64,000 bases of DNA from GCA-1730015 sp964550655 (GTDB lineage Bacteria; Pseudomonadota; Gammaproteobacteria; Granulosicoccales; Granulosicoccaceae): assembly GCA_964550655.1 (NCBI GenBank), contig CAZKAQ010000004.1, positions 1-64,000 on the forward strand, in the 5' to 3' direction. The translations under genes were made by a program, and so were the position numbers. The first letter of the stretch is position 1. Each line of letters opens with the position of its first letter. Below are positions 9,503 to 18,914 of the stretch, one piece after another. The notes under the pieces were generated by a model. That model was not told the DNA's origin, ran no database searches, and saw only the letters and a program-made list of their open reading frames with translations.

Positions 9503-9812
9503 ATAGTTTTCCTTTAACCTTTTTGATTGTGTAATTTTATAAAAAACGCTAGCAACCAGGGACAACTGACACAGTCAGCACAGCTCCTGATAAATGTAGT
9601 CATTTTCAGAGTGCCGCCATGGATGCAAATTCTAACGATAGCTAACTCTTGAGCACAGTACGGTATAGTAAACCTTTGTAAAGTCAGATAATACTATCCA
9701 AACAGAATAGCTGGCAGAATAGCTGGCAGTCGCCTGCGCCAACACATCGGTTTAGCACCGGTTCCGCCAGTAGTTCATAATCCCCGCAAACCTCATAATT
9801 TTAGGAGTAATT
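9503..9812. other. 310-bp divergent intergenic region with a short tandem duplication
   Basis: Separates aqpZ (minus) from the TIM-barrel gene (plus) and must contain both promoters. It holds a perfect tandem duplication of the 12-mer CAGAATAGCTGG at 9703-9726. No gene is seen. Confidence 0.5.
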
Positions 9813-10694
9813 GTGCCTCGACTCGACGTTTTTCAATCGCTGCGGGCAATGGATCCGGGCAGAGGCAGCCATGATGCAGCTTCGCTGGAAGAGCAGTTTG
9901 CGATGGTCAAAAATGCCGGCTTTGCGGGAATAGCAATAGATCTGGCCGCAGCCGATCGCGAATCCGCATACAAGACCATGCCGTTGTTCCGTCAATATGA
10001 GCTGGGTTGCGTGATTAACGCCCTTCCTGCCAGCATGGATGACGCACTGCCAGTACTGGAAATGGCACGTGAATTCAACGCCGTCGTCGTTAATATTATC
10101 GCCCAGGTGATACCCAGCAGCGTTGAAGAGGCATCACTGATGGTCCAGGACTGGATGGAAGAGGCCGACAAGGCAGGTGTCAGTATAGAGTTTGAGACGC
10201 ACCGCAACTCGGTAACCAATGATCTTGGCTACACCACACAGTTGCTTGAAGCGGTACCGGACATGAAACTCGGCGTAGACTTGTCACACTATGTCGTCGA
10301 TCGCGAATTCGAATTGCCACTAAGCGACGAAGAATCACAACTGGTAGATAAAATTCTGCGCCGGGCAGATGCTTTTCAGGGTCGAATTTCTTCGGCTCAG
10401 CAAATTCAGTTACAGCTTGAATTTCCTCAGCATCAAAAATGGGTTGTTCAGTTTCTCGACTGGTGGGAAGCCGGCTTTCGATACTGGCGCAAGCGTTCGG
10501 CTGCGACCGACACACTTATTTTTCAAACAGAGCTGGCACCTCCCGAGTACGCCATGACAGGTCCGGATGGCATGGAGATGTCCAATCGATGGGAAGAGGC
10601 GATTATTATGAAGGGCTGGGTTGAAGATTTATGGAAACGTCTTGAAAACGAAGAGATAGAGGCCACCGTTACCAAAGATAAAGAACCAGGCTGA
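9813..10694 (+). CDS. Sugar phosphate isomerase/epimerase-like TIM-barrel protein
   Basis: A 293-residue protein of the xylose-isomerase-like (AP endonuclease 2) TIM-barrel family. Typical strands are visible: FAGIAIDLAA, AVVVNIIAQ, VSIEFETHRNS (metal-ligand Glu and His) and MKLGVDLSHYVV. These enzymes bind a divalent metal and isomerise or epimerise small sugars or hydroxy acids, but the substrate cannot be told. The start is GTG at 9813, decided by a ribosome site AGGAG five bases upstream. The C-terminal third has an unusually aromatic segment (FLDWWEAGFRYWRKR). It precedes the TruC-like gene by 43 bases and may share its transcript. Confidence 0.75.
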   Translation: MPRLDVFQSLRAMDPGRGSHDAASLEEQFAMVKNAGFAGIAIDLAAADRESAYKTMPLFRQYELGCVINALPASMDDALPVLEMAREFNAVVVNIIAQVIPSSVEEASLMVQDWMEEADKAGVSIEFETHRNSVTNDLGYTTQLLEAVPDMKLGVDLSHYVVDREFELPLSDEESQLVDKILRRADAFQGRISSAQQIQLQLEFPQHQKWVVQFLDWWEAGFRYWRKRSAATDTLIFQTELAPPEYAMTGPDGMEMSNRWEEAIIMKGWVEDLWKRLENEEIEATVTKDKEPG

Positions 10695-10737
10695 AAGTCA
10701 AACTGCTCGCCTGCCATTACTTGATCAATGACAAACC

Positions 10738-11559
10738 ATGATCAAAAAGAACAGTGGCATAAAACCAATAGCCGGCACAACGACTAACCAACAAAAAATG
10801 GGCAACTCAACTGATGATCAGCAGAAAATAAAACCACCACATTTAACAATAATTGCCAGAGATCAATCTCTTGTTGTAATCAATAAACCTGCAGGTTTAC
10901 TCGTACATAAAAGCGCAATCGATTTTCACGAACAGCAAAACGCACAGGAAATACTACAGCAACAAATAAATTCGGAAGTGTTTCCGGCTCATCGACTCGA
11001 TAAACCAACTTCAGGAGCCCTGCTGTTTGCACTTAACAGAGAAACAGCTTCCAAGCTGGCGCAGAAGTTTCAGAATCACGAGGTTTACAAAGACTACATT
11101 GCCATCGTCAGAGGACATACCGACGATAAAGGATCTATCGATAATCCGGTACGCGACAAAGATGCTCCGAAAAAACCAAAAAAAACGGCAACTACTCACT
11201 ATGAGACGCTGGCACGTATTACCTTGCCGTTCGCTGTCGATCAGTATCCCGAAGCCCGTTACAGTCTGCTTAAAATGCGACCCGAAAGCGGCCGAAGACA
11301 TCAGCTAAGACAACACATGAAACATATCAGTCACCCTATCATTGGTGACACAAGTTACGGCAAGACAACCCACAACCGATTTTTTAAACAACAGTTGCAC
11401 TGTGCCAGGCTACTTCTGCATGCAAAAAGTTTAAAATTCACGCACCCGAACAATGGTGAGCCAGTAACGCTGTCTGCAGCGTATGACGAACCTTTCGAAC
11501 GCGTTATCGGGTTGCAGCAATGGCAGTGGCTAAACCGTGATGGTCTAACGGAACTATAG
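10738..11559 (+). CDS. truC: RluA-family tRNA pseudouridine synthase, TruC-like
   Basis: A 273-residue pseudouridine synthase. The catalytic aspartate lies in HRLDKPTSGALLFA, and the family blocks ARDQSLVVINKPAGLLVHKS, YKDYIAIVRG, SGRRHQLRQHMKHISHPIIGD and LLHAKSLKF are all present. The SGRRHQLRQH and GDTSYGKTTHNRFF segments match TruC, which makes pseudouridine 65 in tRNA; related RluA-type enzymes are the alternative. About 37 residues before the fold are Gln/Asn/Lys-rich and low in complexity, so translation could also begin at the internal Met of MGNSTDDQQKIK. Converges on the ompA-like gene. Confidence 0.85.
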   Translation: MIKKNSGIKPIAGTTTNQQKMGNSTDDQQKIKPPHLTIIARDQSLVVINKPAGLLVHKSAIDFHEQQNAQEILQQQINSEVFPAHRLDKPTSGALLFALNRETASKLAQKFQNHEVYKDYIAIVRGHTDDKGSIDNPVRDKDAPKKPKKTATTHYETLARITLPFAVDQYPEARYSLLKMRPESGRRHQLRQHMKHISHPIIGDTSYGKTTHNRFFKQQLHCARLLLHAKSLKFTHPNNGEPVTLSAAYDEPFERVIGLQQWQWLNRDGLTEL

Positions 11560-11602
11560 CAATTGTGATCTCTATAACTTCTTTATAACAACCGAAACGC
11601 GG

Positions 11603-12793
11603 TTAGCTCTTGGGTAAAACGAAGAACTCGACACGACGATTTAACAGCCGACCCTCACGAGTATTGTTATCGGCTATCGGTCGTGACTCACCAAACGCGC
11701 GAGCTTCGAATCTTTCAACCGGCAGACCTTGAGAAACCAGATATCTGACCACCGCAATAGCACGATTGCGGGACAAACCGAGATTCGCATCTTCATCACC
11801 CTGACTATCCGTATGTGCTTGCACAGAAACGCGCAGATTCGGAAAATCGCGAAGTGTACTAACGACGTCATCGAGCACGACACGTGAGGCTTCAGGTAAC
11901 GTGTCAGAACCGGCAACAAAGTTAACTCCCGGCAGCACACCGTTAAACATCACGCAGCCCGAAGCGTCTGTCGGTACACCTGCCGCTGTTTGTGGGCAGT
12001 CATCCAGCGCATCACTCACACCATCATTATCACCATCTGTCACTACTGTTGCAGGAACAGGTGGAAGCTCAAGAGAAGGTAGCGGCGGCGGCGGCGGCAA
12101 GGTTGCAATCGGATTGGGTGGCGGCAGTATCGGCAGATTCTCGTCAGCATTTGTCACAGCGGAGGGGCTGGCTTTTGCATTTCCCTGCGGTCCACGACCA
12201 AATCGATAGTGCACACCGAGCCCGGTGTAGGTGGCATCAGAATCAAAACTTATATATTCCGCACGAACCCCAAAGCCACCAACCAACGAATACTCGATGC
12301 CGAGTCCGGCTACCAACTGAGTATCACTAGTGCGTTCAAGTTGCACCGATCCTCGAGTATCGTATTCGGAATAACCGACACCCAGCCGACCATACAGAGA
12401 TAATCCGGCTCGTCGATCTAATCCATCAAAATCGAGAAAGTCTGAAGACGTAAATCCGTTCCACAAGTAGTACAGACCAGTCAGCGCCGTCGACGTGTAA
12501 TCAACACCTCCGCCACTGCTCAGTTCAGCTGTTCCCAGATCTGCATATTGCAACTCCGCAGTCAGACGACGGCTGAAATCAAAGCCCACCGTCACCAGGC
12601 CCGCCGTGTCAGAATCATCAGATATTGATAGCCCGGGAACGGCATCAGTGTCAGGGTCGAGGTTGGATTGTCCGGCGCCAATACCAATGTAGAATCGCTT
12701 CTTGAAGCCCTGGTCAATCGACTGAGCCGCAACCGGACTAGCGGAAAATACAAAACCGAACACAACGGCTGGTGCGAGAATTTTCTTATTCAT
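11603..12793 (-). CDS. OmpA-family outer membrane protein with TSP3 linker
   Basis: A 396-residue outer membrane protein. A signal peptide ends at about residue 23 (ASPVAAQS). An eight-strand OmpA-like barrel follows (about 30-200, ending in YTGLGVHYRFGRG), then a proline-rich linker (ILPPPNPIATLPPPPPLP), a thrombospondin type 3 calcium-binding repeat (DGDNDGVSDALDDCPQTAAG) and a C-terminal OmpA peptidoglycan-binding domain (about 285-396). That domain carries VQAHTDSQGDEDANLGLS and NRRVEFFVL. By family it anchors the outer membrane to the cell wall and may act as a small porin. The barrel gives it the OprF-like plan seen in pseudomonads. Monocistronic. Confidence 0.9.
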   Translation of the reverse strand: MNKKILAPAVVFGFVFSASPVAAQSIDQGFKKRFYIGIGAGQSNLDPDTDAVPGLSISDDSDTAGLVTVGFDFSRRLTAELQYADLGTAELSSGGGVDYTSTALTGLYYLWNGFTSSDFLDFDGLDRRAGLSLYGRLGVGYSEYDTRGSVQLERTSDTQLVAGLGIEYSLVGGFGVRAEYISFDSDATYTGLGVHYRFGRGPQGNAKASPSAVTNADENLPILPPPNPIATLPPPPPLPSLELPPVPATVVTDGDNDGVSDALDDCPQTAAGVPTDASGCVMFNGVLPGVNFVAGSDTLPEASRVVLDDVVSTLRDFPNLRVSVQAHTDSQGDEDANLGLSRNRAIAVVRYLVSQGLPVERFEARAFGESRPIADNNTREGRLLNRRVEFFVLPKS

Positions 12794-13086
12794 TGGCTAT
12801 TTGGGTTTCTCAAAGAACTGTAAATCAGACAGATGCACCGTTACACCTGCCAAGTTTCATGCCATCGGGATGACGCAATAGAGATCAGTAATGAAGAGAG
12901 ATAAATAGCTGGAGACAGATGACAGAATCTAACTGAATATGAGGGAAAAGCCGTATTTCGGCCGACACAAGACTCAGATTCCGCTCTGCCGTGGTCGTTG
13001 CTGGATAGACAATTAAAAACATTGGCCGTAGTCATCAGGCAAAGAGCAGCCATGAGCGTCAAAAAAAAGTAAGCTCGCCTTCATAT

Positions 13087-14055
13087 GTGCAATTATCCCA
13101 TCAGCAACCGTTACACAATAAGAGAATCACCTTGAGCGAATGGATTACAACATTGCACGAGTTTTTCATCGACCGGAAGCCGTTTATCGTTGCTACCATA
13201 GTTGCCTACCATGGCAGCTCACCTGACACAACGGGTGTGGCATTACTGCACTCGGACGCTAAATCCAGACGTTTTAATAGTTCGGATCAGCGACATAAGA
13301 AAATACTTAAAACCGCAGCACAATTGCTCGCTCACCCGGTTGCCTGGCATACCGAACAGCTCCAGTTGGGTAAAGTCGCAGGCACAGACAACAGCTACTG
13401 TGAAGTTGTCTATGAGTATTTCGATGCCAACAACTATCCACAGTGGTTAACTGAACTCAGGAACCATAGCCACAACGGTGTATGTTGCACACTGCTGCGC
13501 GAATTTGACAACAACCTTGACGATCAGGTTATTCGTACAGAAGTTTTACACATTACAGAAGTTGAAGAGTTAACTCTGACAAAAGCTGGTAACAGTGTAG
13601 ATTACAGTTCAACGAAAAACGGCAACTCTACTTTGCTTCTACGAAACATACGTGCGGACAACATTGCAATAACCCTGATTGGCAATCACCCGGTGGCCGA
13701 TGAGATCCGGAAACAATGCAGTAGCCTGCCAATTGAAATAACAAGAATAGACACCGCAACAGATCACTCACATAAAAACGATATTGTGATTATTATGACA
13801 ACGGATCATGAACTCGACTATCAATACTGTGAGGCAGCTCTAAAACAACTGACTGACCAGGGTTCATTCATTGGATGTATTGGATCAGAAAAAAAAGCCG
13901 ATATTTTCAAAACCCGATTACTAAAAAACGATATTAAAGAAAGCCAGTTGAAAAACTTCTATATGCCGGTAGGAGTCAGACAAATCAGCGGCAAACAAAA
14001 TTCAGTTGTGGCAGCCAGCATAGTGGCGCAGATTTTAATGCTTCATCGGTGGTAA
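13087..14055 (+). CDS. XdhC-family molybdopterin chaperone-like protein
   Basis: A 322-residue protein of the XdhC/CoxI family, which holds sulfurated molybdenum cofactor and inserts it into xanthine dehydrogenase-type enzymes. The C-terminal Rossmann part (about 190-320) has AITLIGNHPVADEI, VIIMTTDHELDYQY, FIGCIGSEKKADIFKTRL and VGVRQISGKQNSVVAASIVAQIL. These match the family's nucleotide fold, its IGSxxK motif and the final helix. The N-terminal part (WITTLHEFFIDRKPFIVATIVAYHGSSP) is also recognisable. The family's conserved early CS/CG pair is not seen where expected. The start is GTG at 13087, or TTG at 13132 just before LSEW. No molybdenum hydroxylase gene is in the window. Confidence 0.8.
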   Translation: MQLSHQQPLHNKRITLSEWITTLHEFFIDRKPFIVATIVAYHGSSPDTTGVALLHSDAKSRRFNSSDQRHKKILKTAAQLLAHPVAWHTEQLQLGKVAGTDNSYCEVVYEYFDANNYPQWLTELRNHSHNGVCCTLLREFDNNLDDQVIRTEVLHITEVEELTLTKAGNSVDYSSTKNGNSTLLLRNIRADNIAITLIGNHPVADEIRKQCSSLPIEITRIDTATDHSHKNDIVIIMTTDHELDYQYCEAALKQLTDQGSFIGCIGSEKKADIFKTRLLKNDIKESQLKNFYMPVGVRQISGKQNSVVAASIVAQILMLHRW

Positions 14056-14084
14056 TTTACAAACCCTGCTGGTAAAAGCTGAAG

Positions 14085-15611
14085 CTATGACTTGGGGTTG
14101 TCAAAATATTGCAGCGCCCGCGTTATACCAATCAGTGAAAACTTCAATTCAGACAAAACATTTACCTCATCAAACCATTGAAAGCGAAGTTCACGGCCAC
14201 GCTTTAATTCCGCCACGAGCTCGCGGGCAGCCGCACCGTTGGCAATCTCTACACCCTGATCTATCGGTACTCGCAATGGCAGCGAAAAGGATTTTTCAAG
14301 AAAAATATCTGCATCGTTTACTTGCAGCGTCAGTTGTTTTTCGATCAATTGATCATCGGTGGTTGAAATCAACATAACGCGCCAGTCTCCCTCAAGCGAA
14401 CGGTCTATTCGCAGTTTCCAGTCACCATTACTTGCGAACTCTGCCTCGGTCTCAGCGCTGCAAACGTTGTTTTCTGTCACCGAACAAGCGGCAATCCAAA
14501 AGTTGAAATAGCCGTATAAGAATCCTGATGATGCATAGTCGTCTACTGTGGCAGCGCTGACTATCGCTGGCGGCGTGGCAAGACCCGCATTTTGCGCTAC
14601 CGCCAAAGAATCTATTGCAAATTCCTGATATGCACAGTCCGTTTCAGTGACGGGTCGCAGTAAATTGATTTCGCGAACAGACAGCACCGCACTAAAGTCT
14701 GCACCGGGTCCATTTACCGGTGCATCTGTCAGCGTGCCATGCAGTTCCGCATACAACAGATTACTATCGCCGGCGCTTTGAGATCTGATTTCCAGATAAC
14801 GGCGTTCCAGTGCAGAAAGCACCGACTCCGATCCATCTAACCACCAGTCAGTGCGACGTTCACAGGCTTGAAACTGGGCGCCATTTTCAGTCTTTACATA
14901 GTAACCTCGAAAGCTCACGCCGCGAGTAGACCGGGATCGTTGTGCCACAAGGTAGTGAGTTAGTTCTTGCGCTCTGGTCTGAGTCAGTGCAGCCACACAG
15001 GCCTGATAGTACAAGCGCGTTCTGTCACTACCGAATATTGACGCCTGCCAGGCGCACTGCTGGTCACGAAAGCTTCGAAAAAGTGCCGGTAAAAAACCAA
15101 AGCGTTCTTGTGAATCAACTGATGTATCAAAAACCTGATCAGCAGCCGACTCATCGATTGGCCCATCAATTGGCCGGTCACCTTCATCAATGTTGATTAC
15201 CGTCGTGCCTGCGGTTGAGACACCCGATTTCAAAGCCGAATCATTAACAATAGCAATGACGTCGGATGATTCTATTTGTGAATCATCGTTCTCAAAGGAA
15301 TCACTTTGTACCTCATTTGAATTTGTCTGTGAATCACCCTCAAGAGACGGAGGTGTCGATTGCAGAAGATTTTGCCAGGCGTCCTCAGCCTGCTCAAGAG
15401 TCACCTCCGCCTGCTCCAGTTTCAACGCCACACATTCAGCAAGCGAGATTTCATCGACAGCTCCGGCGCTACATTCGAGGATAATCCGGTCACTCGCCGA
15501 AACCTTATTGAAAGGCAGGATCGCCGCTAAAACAGCAGCTACAATTAAAATGAAATTAGACGTCAATTTTCTGGCAAAATATGACGATGAAGTGTTTTTG
15601 TTGGCCGGCAT
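14085..15611 (-). CDS. Large secreted protein with interrupted LprI-like N-terminal domain
   Basis: A 508-residue protein with a signal peptide (hydrophobic stretch about 19-36, cleavage near KVSAS). Residues about 45-85 (LECSAGAVDEISLAECVALKLEQAE) and about 180-230 (FRSFRDQQCAWQASIFG, YYQACVAALTQTRAQEL) together resemble one LprI/DUF1311 lysozyme-inhibitor domain. They are separated by an acidic, Ser-rich insert of about 100 residues. A third part (about 240-320: GYYVKTENGAQFQACERRTDWWLDG) resembles the NlpE/META-like envelope proteins, with paired cysteines. The last 180 residues are not recognised. Probably periplasmic. Convergent with xdhC-like and divergent from the BON/OmpA gene. Domain calls are by eye; the function is unknown. 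Confidence 0.6.
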   Translation of the reverse strand: MPANKNTSSSYFARKLTSNFILIVAAVLAAILPFNKVSASDRIILECSAGAVDEISLAECVALKLEQAEVTLEQAEDAWQNLLQSTPPSLEGDSQTNSNEVQSDSFENDDSQIESSDVIAIVNDSALKSGVSTAGTTVINIDEGDRPIDGPIDESAADQVFDTSVDSQERFGFLPALFRSFRDQQCAWQASIFGSDRTRLYYQACVAALTQTRAQELTHYLVAQRSRSTRGVSFRGYYVKTENGAQFQACERRTDWWLDGSESVLSALERRYLEIRSQSAGDSNLLYAELHGTLTDAPVNGPGADFSAVLSVREINLLRPVTETDCAYQEFAIDSLAVAQNAGLATPPAIVSAATVDDYASSGFLYGYFNFWIAACSVTENNVCSAETEAEFASNGDWKLRIDRSLEGDWRVMLISTTDDQLIEKQLTLQVNDADIFLEKSFSLPLRVPIDQGVEIANGAAARELVAELKRGRELRFQWFDEVNVLSELKFSLIGITRALQYFDNPKS

Positions 15612-15940
15612 TTGACAAAAGTTAAGTGTGAATTGACCTGAACGACTACCTTACTGCGTATCGGACCAGCTGTGACGGCTAAATTAGCACTCGGAAGGAA
15701 TACTTTCGTTGTGGTCAGGATCGTTAACTCTCACTTTTGCTAGTCTCATAGAGGTTTTTCCTGATTCGACTACAATTGAGTAAGATAACAAGTAGAAATG
15801 GTTGGACCATTAATCAGGCCGTCTGTCGATGTGAAAGCTACCGATAGAACATACAGCGGATCAGGATTTACATCGGGCTGTGTCGTAGCCGCGAGCGACA
15901 CAACCGTTAGCTGCCGCTAATAAGAACAATAGAGAAAGCA
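15612..15940. other. 329-bp divergent promoter region
   Basis: Between the LprI-like gene (minus) and the BON/OmpA gene (plus). It contains a perfect 7-bp inverted repeat TGTGTCG / CGACACA at 15879-15902 in the leader of the plus-strand gene. No gene is seen here. Confidence 0.45.
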
Positions 15941-17605
15941 ATGCAAAGTAATATATATGGATCGTCGCGCGCGGGAGGCGTAGGCACTACATTATCGCTG
16001 GTTTTGTTGGTTACCTTGCTGACTGCCGCTGCGGCACTGCTAAGCTTCAGGCAACTACAACCAAACATTGAGCGGGAACTCACAGCTCGAGTCACCACTG
16101 CTTTGCAAGGCTCTGTCGGTGATGGTTTCAAAATCGAAGGTCAGGACGTCTACCTGACTGGATCAGTCAGTTCAGAAGCAGTTAGCAAGCGTGCTACAGA
16201 TGCCGCCCGGTCAGTGTACGGGGTCAGCCGGGTGATCAATAATCTCACCATCGATGGCAATGAATCTGCCGCAACCAGTGCCGAGGGCAATAGCGATCAA
16301 AACAGCTCACCGGCCGCACCGCTGATCGTTGATACCACCGCCACTGCGGCGGCTCCACCAACACTGACGATCGCATCCAGGCAAGGCAGGATTAGCGTCC
16401 AGGGGATCGTACCGGACAACGAAACCATCGAACTCATCAGCACCACTCTTGCTGGCAAGTTCGGCCGGGCCAATGTCAGAAATGAGCTATCGAGTTTTGG
16501 CGGCAGTACACCCCCGGAATGGTTGCGAGGTATGGTATCCATGATCGATCAGCTCGATGGAATCAGCAATCCGGTTCTAAAAGTTACCGGCGAAGATGTA
16601 GTAATTGGCGGTGTTGTTAATGCCGAACAAATTCGCCGGGCAAAGATTGCCACAGCCGACAGACTCCTGGGCGAAGACCTGAACATCGTAGATAACCTCA
16701 CTGTGAAAGCAGCACCGGCTGAAACACCGCAAACAGCTGATGCGACAAAAACAATCGCAAAAGCGGATACCGCAGCAGTAGCCGCTGAAGATAAGGAAGA
16801 GGCAGTGGTGAAAACGGCAATTGTACCACCGACCCCTGTCAAGACTGTCGACACGAGACCGGCTTCTGTAAAGATCAGCTCAGAGAATAATCAGATTACC
16901 CTGTCAGGCCTGGTTGGCCCGGAGACCGATACCAGCGGGCTTCGAGAAGGTCTAAACAATCTGTTTGGCATAGGTGGTTACTTCGATGAACTGAAAGTTT
17001 CCAACTCTGTTGACGCAGCCTCGTGGATAGACGACGCACTTATTGTCACTTCCGAGATTCGCCATGTATCAGAATTTGTAGTCAACATTCGCGCTGGCCA
17101 GATGAGTCTGAGCGGTAATGTCGAAGACCGCGAGACAGCACGTGATCTTTCAATTGCAGCGACTGAAATTGCCGGTAATAAACTGGGTGTGTTGAATAAT
17201 TTTTCAGTGTCCCGTATCAGTGCATCAAACAGCGAAGAAGACCTTATCGCTGAATCTCTGATGCAGGAGCTCAACGCCCTGCCGACCAGAAATATTGTCT
17301 TCAATAAAGGCAGCACCACGCTCACAAACAGTGCAAAAAGTGTCCTCGATGATGTCGCTGCGGCTATTCTGGGTTACGACGATCTGGTTGTAGAGATCGC
17401 TGGTCACACAGACAGTTCGGGGGATGCCGTGACTAACCTGAATTTAAGCAAACAAAGAGCTGCTGCGGTGCGTGATTACCTGGTGGAGAAGGATGTCCCG
17501 TCCAGTCGACTCAGCCCGATAGGCTATGGTGAGACTGCACCGATCACAAGCAACGATACCGGCGCGGGTCGTGCAGCCAATAGACGCATAGAATTTAATA
17601 TCTAA
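15941..17605 (+). CDS. BON-repeat and OmpA-domain envelope protein
   Basis: A 554-residue protein with an N-terminal membrane anchor (about 14-36, LSLVLLVTLLTAAAALL). Several BON-like alpha/beta repeats follow (about 45-105, 130-190, 195-250, 300-345, 355-420), each with the pattern V.L.G.V. followed by a helix and a V.N.L strand (VYLTGSVSSEAVSKRA, VINNLTI). The C-terminal OmpA domain (about 450-554) carries IAGHTDSSGDAVTNLNLSKQRA and NRRIEFNI, which bind peptidoglycan. An Ala/Lys-rich linker splits the BON repeats near 260-300. The plan recalls mycobacterial ArfA. It likely spans inner membrane to cell wall. The coiled-coil gene begins 17 bases downstream and is surely co-transcribed. Confidence 0.85.
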   Translation: MQSNIYGSSRAGGVGTTLSLVLLVTLLTAAAALLSFRQLQPNIERELTARVTTALQGSVGDGFKIEGQDVYLTGSVSSEAVSKRATDAARSVYGVSRVINNLTIDGNESAATSAEGNSDQNSSPAAPLIVDTTATAAAPPTLTIASRQGRISVQGIVPDNETIELISTTLAGKFGRANVRNELSSFGGSTPPEWLRGMVSMIDQLDGISNPVLKVTGEDVVIGGVVNAEQIRRAKIATADRLLGEDLNIVDNLTVKAAPAETPQTADATKTIAKADTAAVAAEDKEEAVVKTAIVPPTPVKTVDTRPASVKISSENNQITLSGLVGPETDTSGLREGLNNLFGIGGYFDELKVSNSVDAASWIDDALIVTSEIRHVSEFVVNIRAGQMSLSGNVEDRETARDLSIAATEIAGNKLGVLNNFSVSRISASNSEEDLIAESLMQELNALPTRNIVFNKGSTTLTNSAKSVLDDVAAAILGYDDLVVEIAGHTDSSGDAVTNLNLSKQRAAAVRDYLVEKDVPSSRLSPIGYGETAPITSNDTGAGRAANRRIEFNI

Positions 17606-17622
17606 ACGGAGTAACCGGTCAA

Positions 17623-18828
17623 ATGTCATTCTTTTCATCACTCAGCCCTTCCATAGTGTTCCTGATCACCAAAATGTGGGCTTTTCTGGCACTTGCGGTA
17701 TTGATCGGTTTACTCATTGGCTGGGCATTAGGCAAAATCGGGCAACAGAAAAGTGCACGTCGTGTTGAACACGAGTGGCGCAGAACACTGGCGGATACTG
17801 AAGAAGAACAGGCGCGGGTGATATCAAGATTCAAAGGCTCAAATATTACGCTTGAAGAAGAAAACAACAATCTGAAAACAAAGATTGCGGCCCTCAACAA
17901 CAAAATCGATCAAGGCCGTGAGGACTTTGAGCGCAATAAGTCACAACACAGACAACTAACCGGTCAGGTTGATCAAACACGCTCCGAAATCACATCAATG
18001 CAGAATCAGCTGGCTGAAGAGCGTGCAAAAAACCATAAACTACAGAATCTGACCAAGGCGCTGAAATCTTCCTCCGATGAGAAAGATCGCATGGCTCAAC
18101 AGCTTTCAATGCAGCTCACGGATGCCCAGAACGAAATGCAAAACCTGGAATCAGTGCAGAGCAATGCCGATTACCTGGCGCTTCAAAAGGAAGCCACTGA
18201 ACTGCGTTCCGCAGACCGGGAAAATGCAGAACTAAGGCAACGTGTTGCAGTTGAAGCACGCGAGCGTGAAGAGGCTCAGGCGGAGCTTTACACTGTCAAG
18301 CAACAGCTCGACAACATAGAACGCGAACGTGAAGATTACCGACAGTGGTCAGTTCGATTGGAACAGGAACAGGCAGGTTTTGATCAGCGTGTAAAACAGG
18401 CAGTTAATCAAGCGCTGAGTAAAGAAGGATCCGAATCTAACGACCTGGAACTGGAAGTATCCAGACTCAAACCGATGGTCGCAAAAATGCAAGCCAACAT
18501 CGATAAGCTGGAAGACGAGAACCGCCGCCTTCAGACGCAAAACCAAAGTGGTAAAGTTGGCGCTGCCGGTGCAGGCTCTACCGGACATATGCGTGAATTG
18601 CAGGCTGCAGTTGACAAGCTCAGCTTTGAGCGTGATCAGCTAAGAACACGACTGGCAGATCAGCAACGACAAACTGCTGCCCTGAATAACGAACTCACCA
18701 GTGGTGTTAATCCACCGGATGTCGCCAGTCTAAGACGCCAGGTCGCTGAACTTTCTGCCGAAAAAGGCGTGATGATGTCTGAGATTAATGAGTTGCAGCA
18801 CAAGATCGGTCAGTACTCACAGGCTTGA
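17623..18828 (+). CDS. Membrane-anchored long coiled-coil protein
   Basis: A 401-residue protein. One or two N-terminal hydrophobic segments (about 10-40, WAFLALAVLIGLLIGWALGKIG) anchor a long charged helix that runs from about residue 50 to 400, rich in Glu/Gln/Leu heptads (LEEENNNLKTKIAALNNKI, DKLEDENRRLQTQNQ). A Gly/Ala break lies near 308-320. No catalytic motif is seen. It follows the BON/OmpA gene by 17 bases, with a GGAG 12 bases before the ATG. The pair therefore probably forms one envelope structure, with the coiled coil as scaffold. Function unknown. Confidence 0.8.
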   Translation: MSFFSSLSPSIVFLITKMWAFLALAVLIGLLIGWALGKIGQQKSARRVEHEWRRTLADTEEEQARVISRFKGSNITLEEENNNLKTKIAALNNKIDQGREDFERNKSQHRQLTGQVDQTRSEITSMQNQLAEERAKNHKLQNLTKALKSSSDEKDRMAQQLSMQLTDAQNEMQNLESVQSNADYLALQKEATELRSADRENAELRQRVAVEAREREEAQAELYTVKQQLDNIEREREDYRQWSVRLEQEQAGFDQRVKQAVNQALSKEGSESNDLELEVSRLKPMVAKMQANIDKLEDENRRLQTQNQSGKVGAAGAGSTGHMRELQAAVDKLSFERDQLRTRLADQQRQTAALNNELTSGVNPPDVASLRRQVAELSAEKGVMMSEINELQHKIGQYSQA

Positions 18829-18914
18829 ATCAATTCAAGTGATTGCGATACTTGTAGTCACTTATTCAAACTCCCTGATTAATATTATTTGACGAGTAAA
18901 CTCTTCGAGTACTT

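Noticed and set aside
9703..9726. Two tandem copies of CAGAATAGCTGG as a CRISPR or iteron array
   Set aside because: Only two units, no spacers and no replication or cas genes; a simple local duplication.
11992..12330. Plus-strand frame rich in His/Ser and Ala opposite the ompA-like gene
   Set aside because: It is the antisense of the proline-rich linker and TSP3 region; composition reflects that, with no ribosome site.
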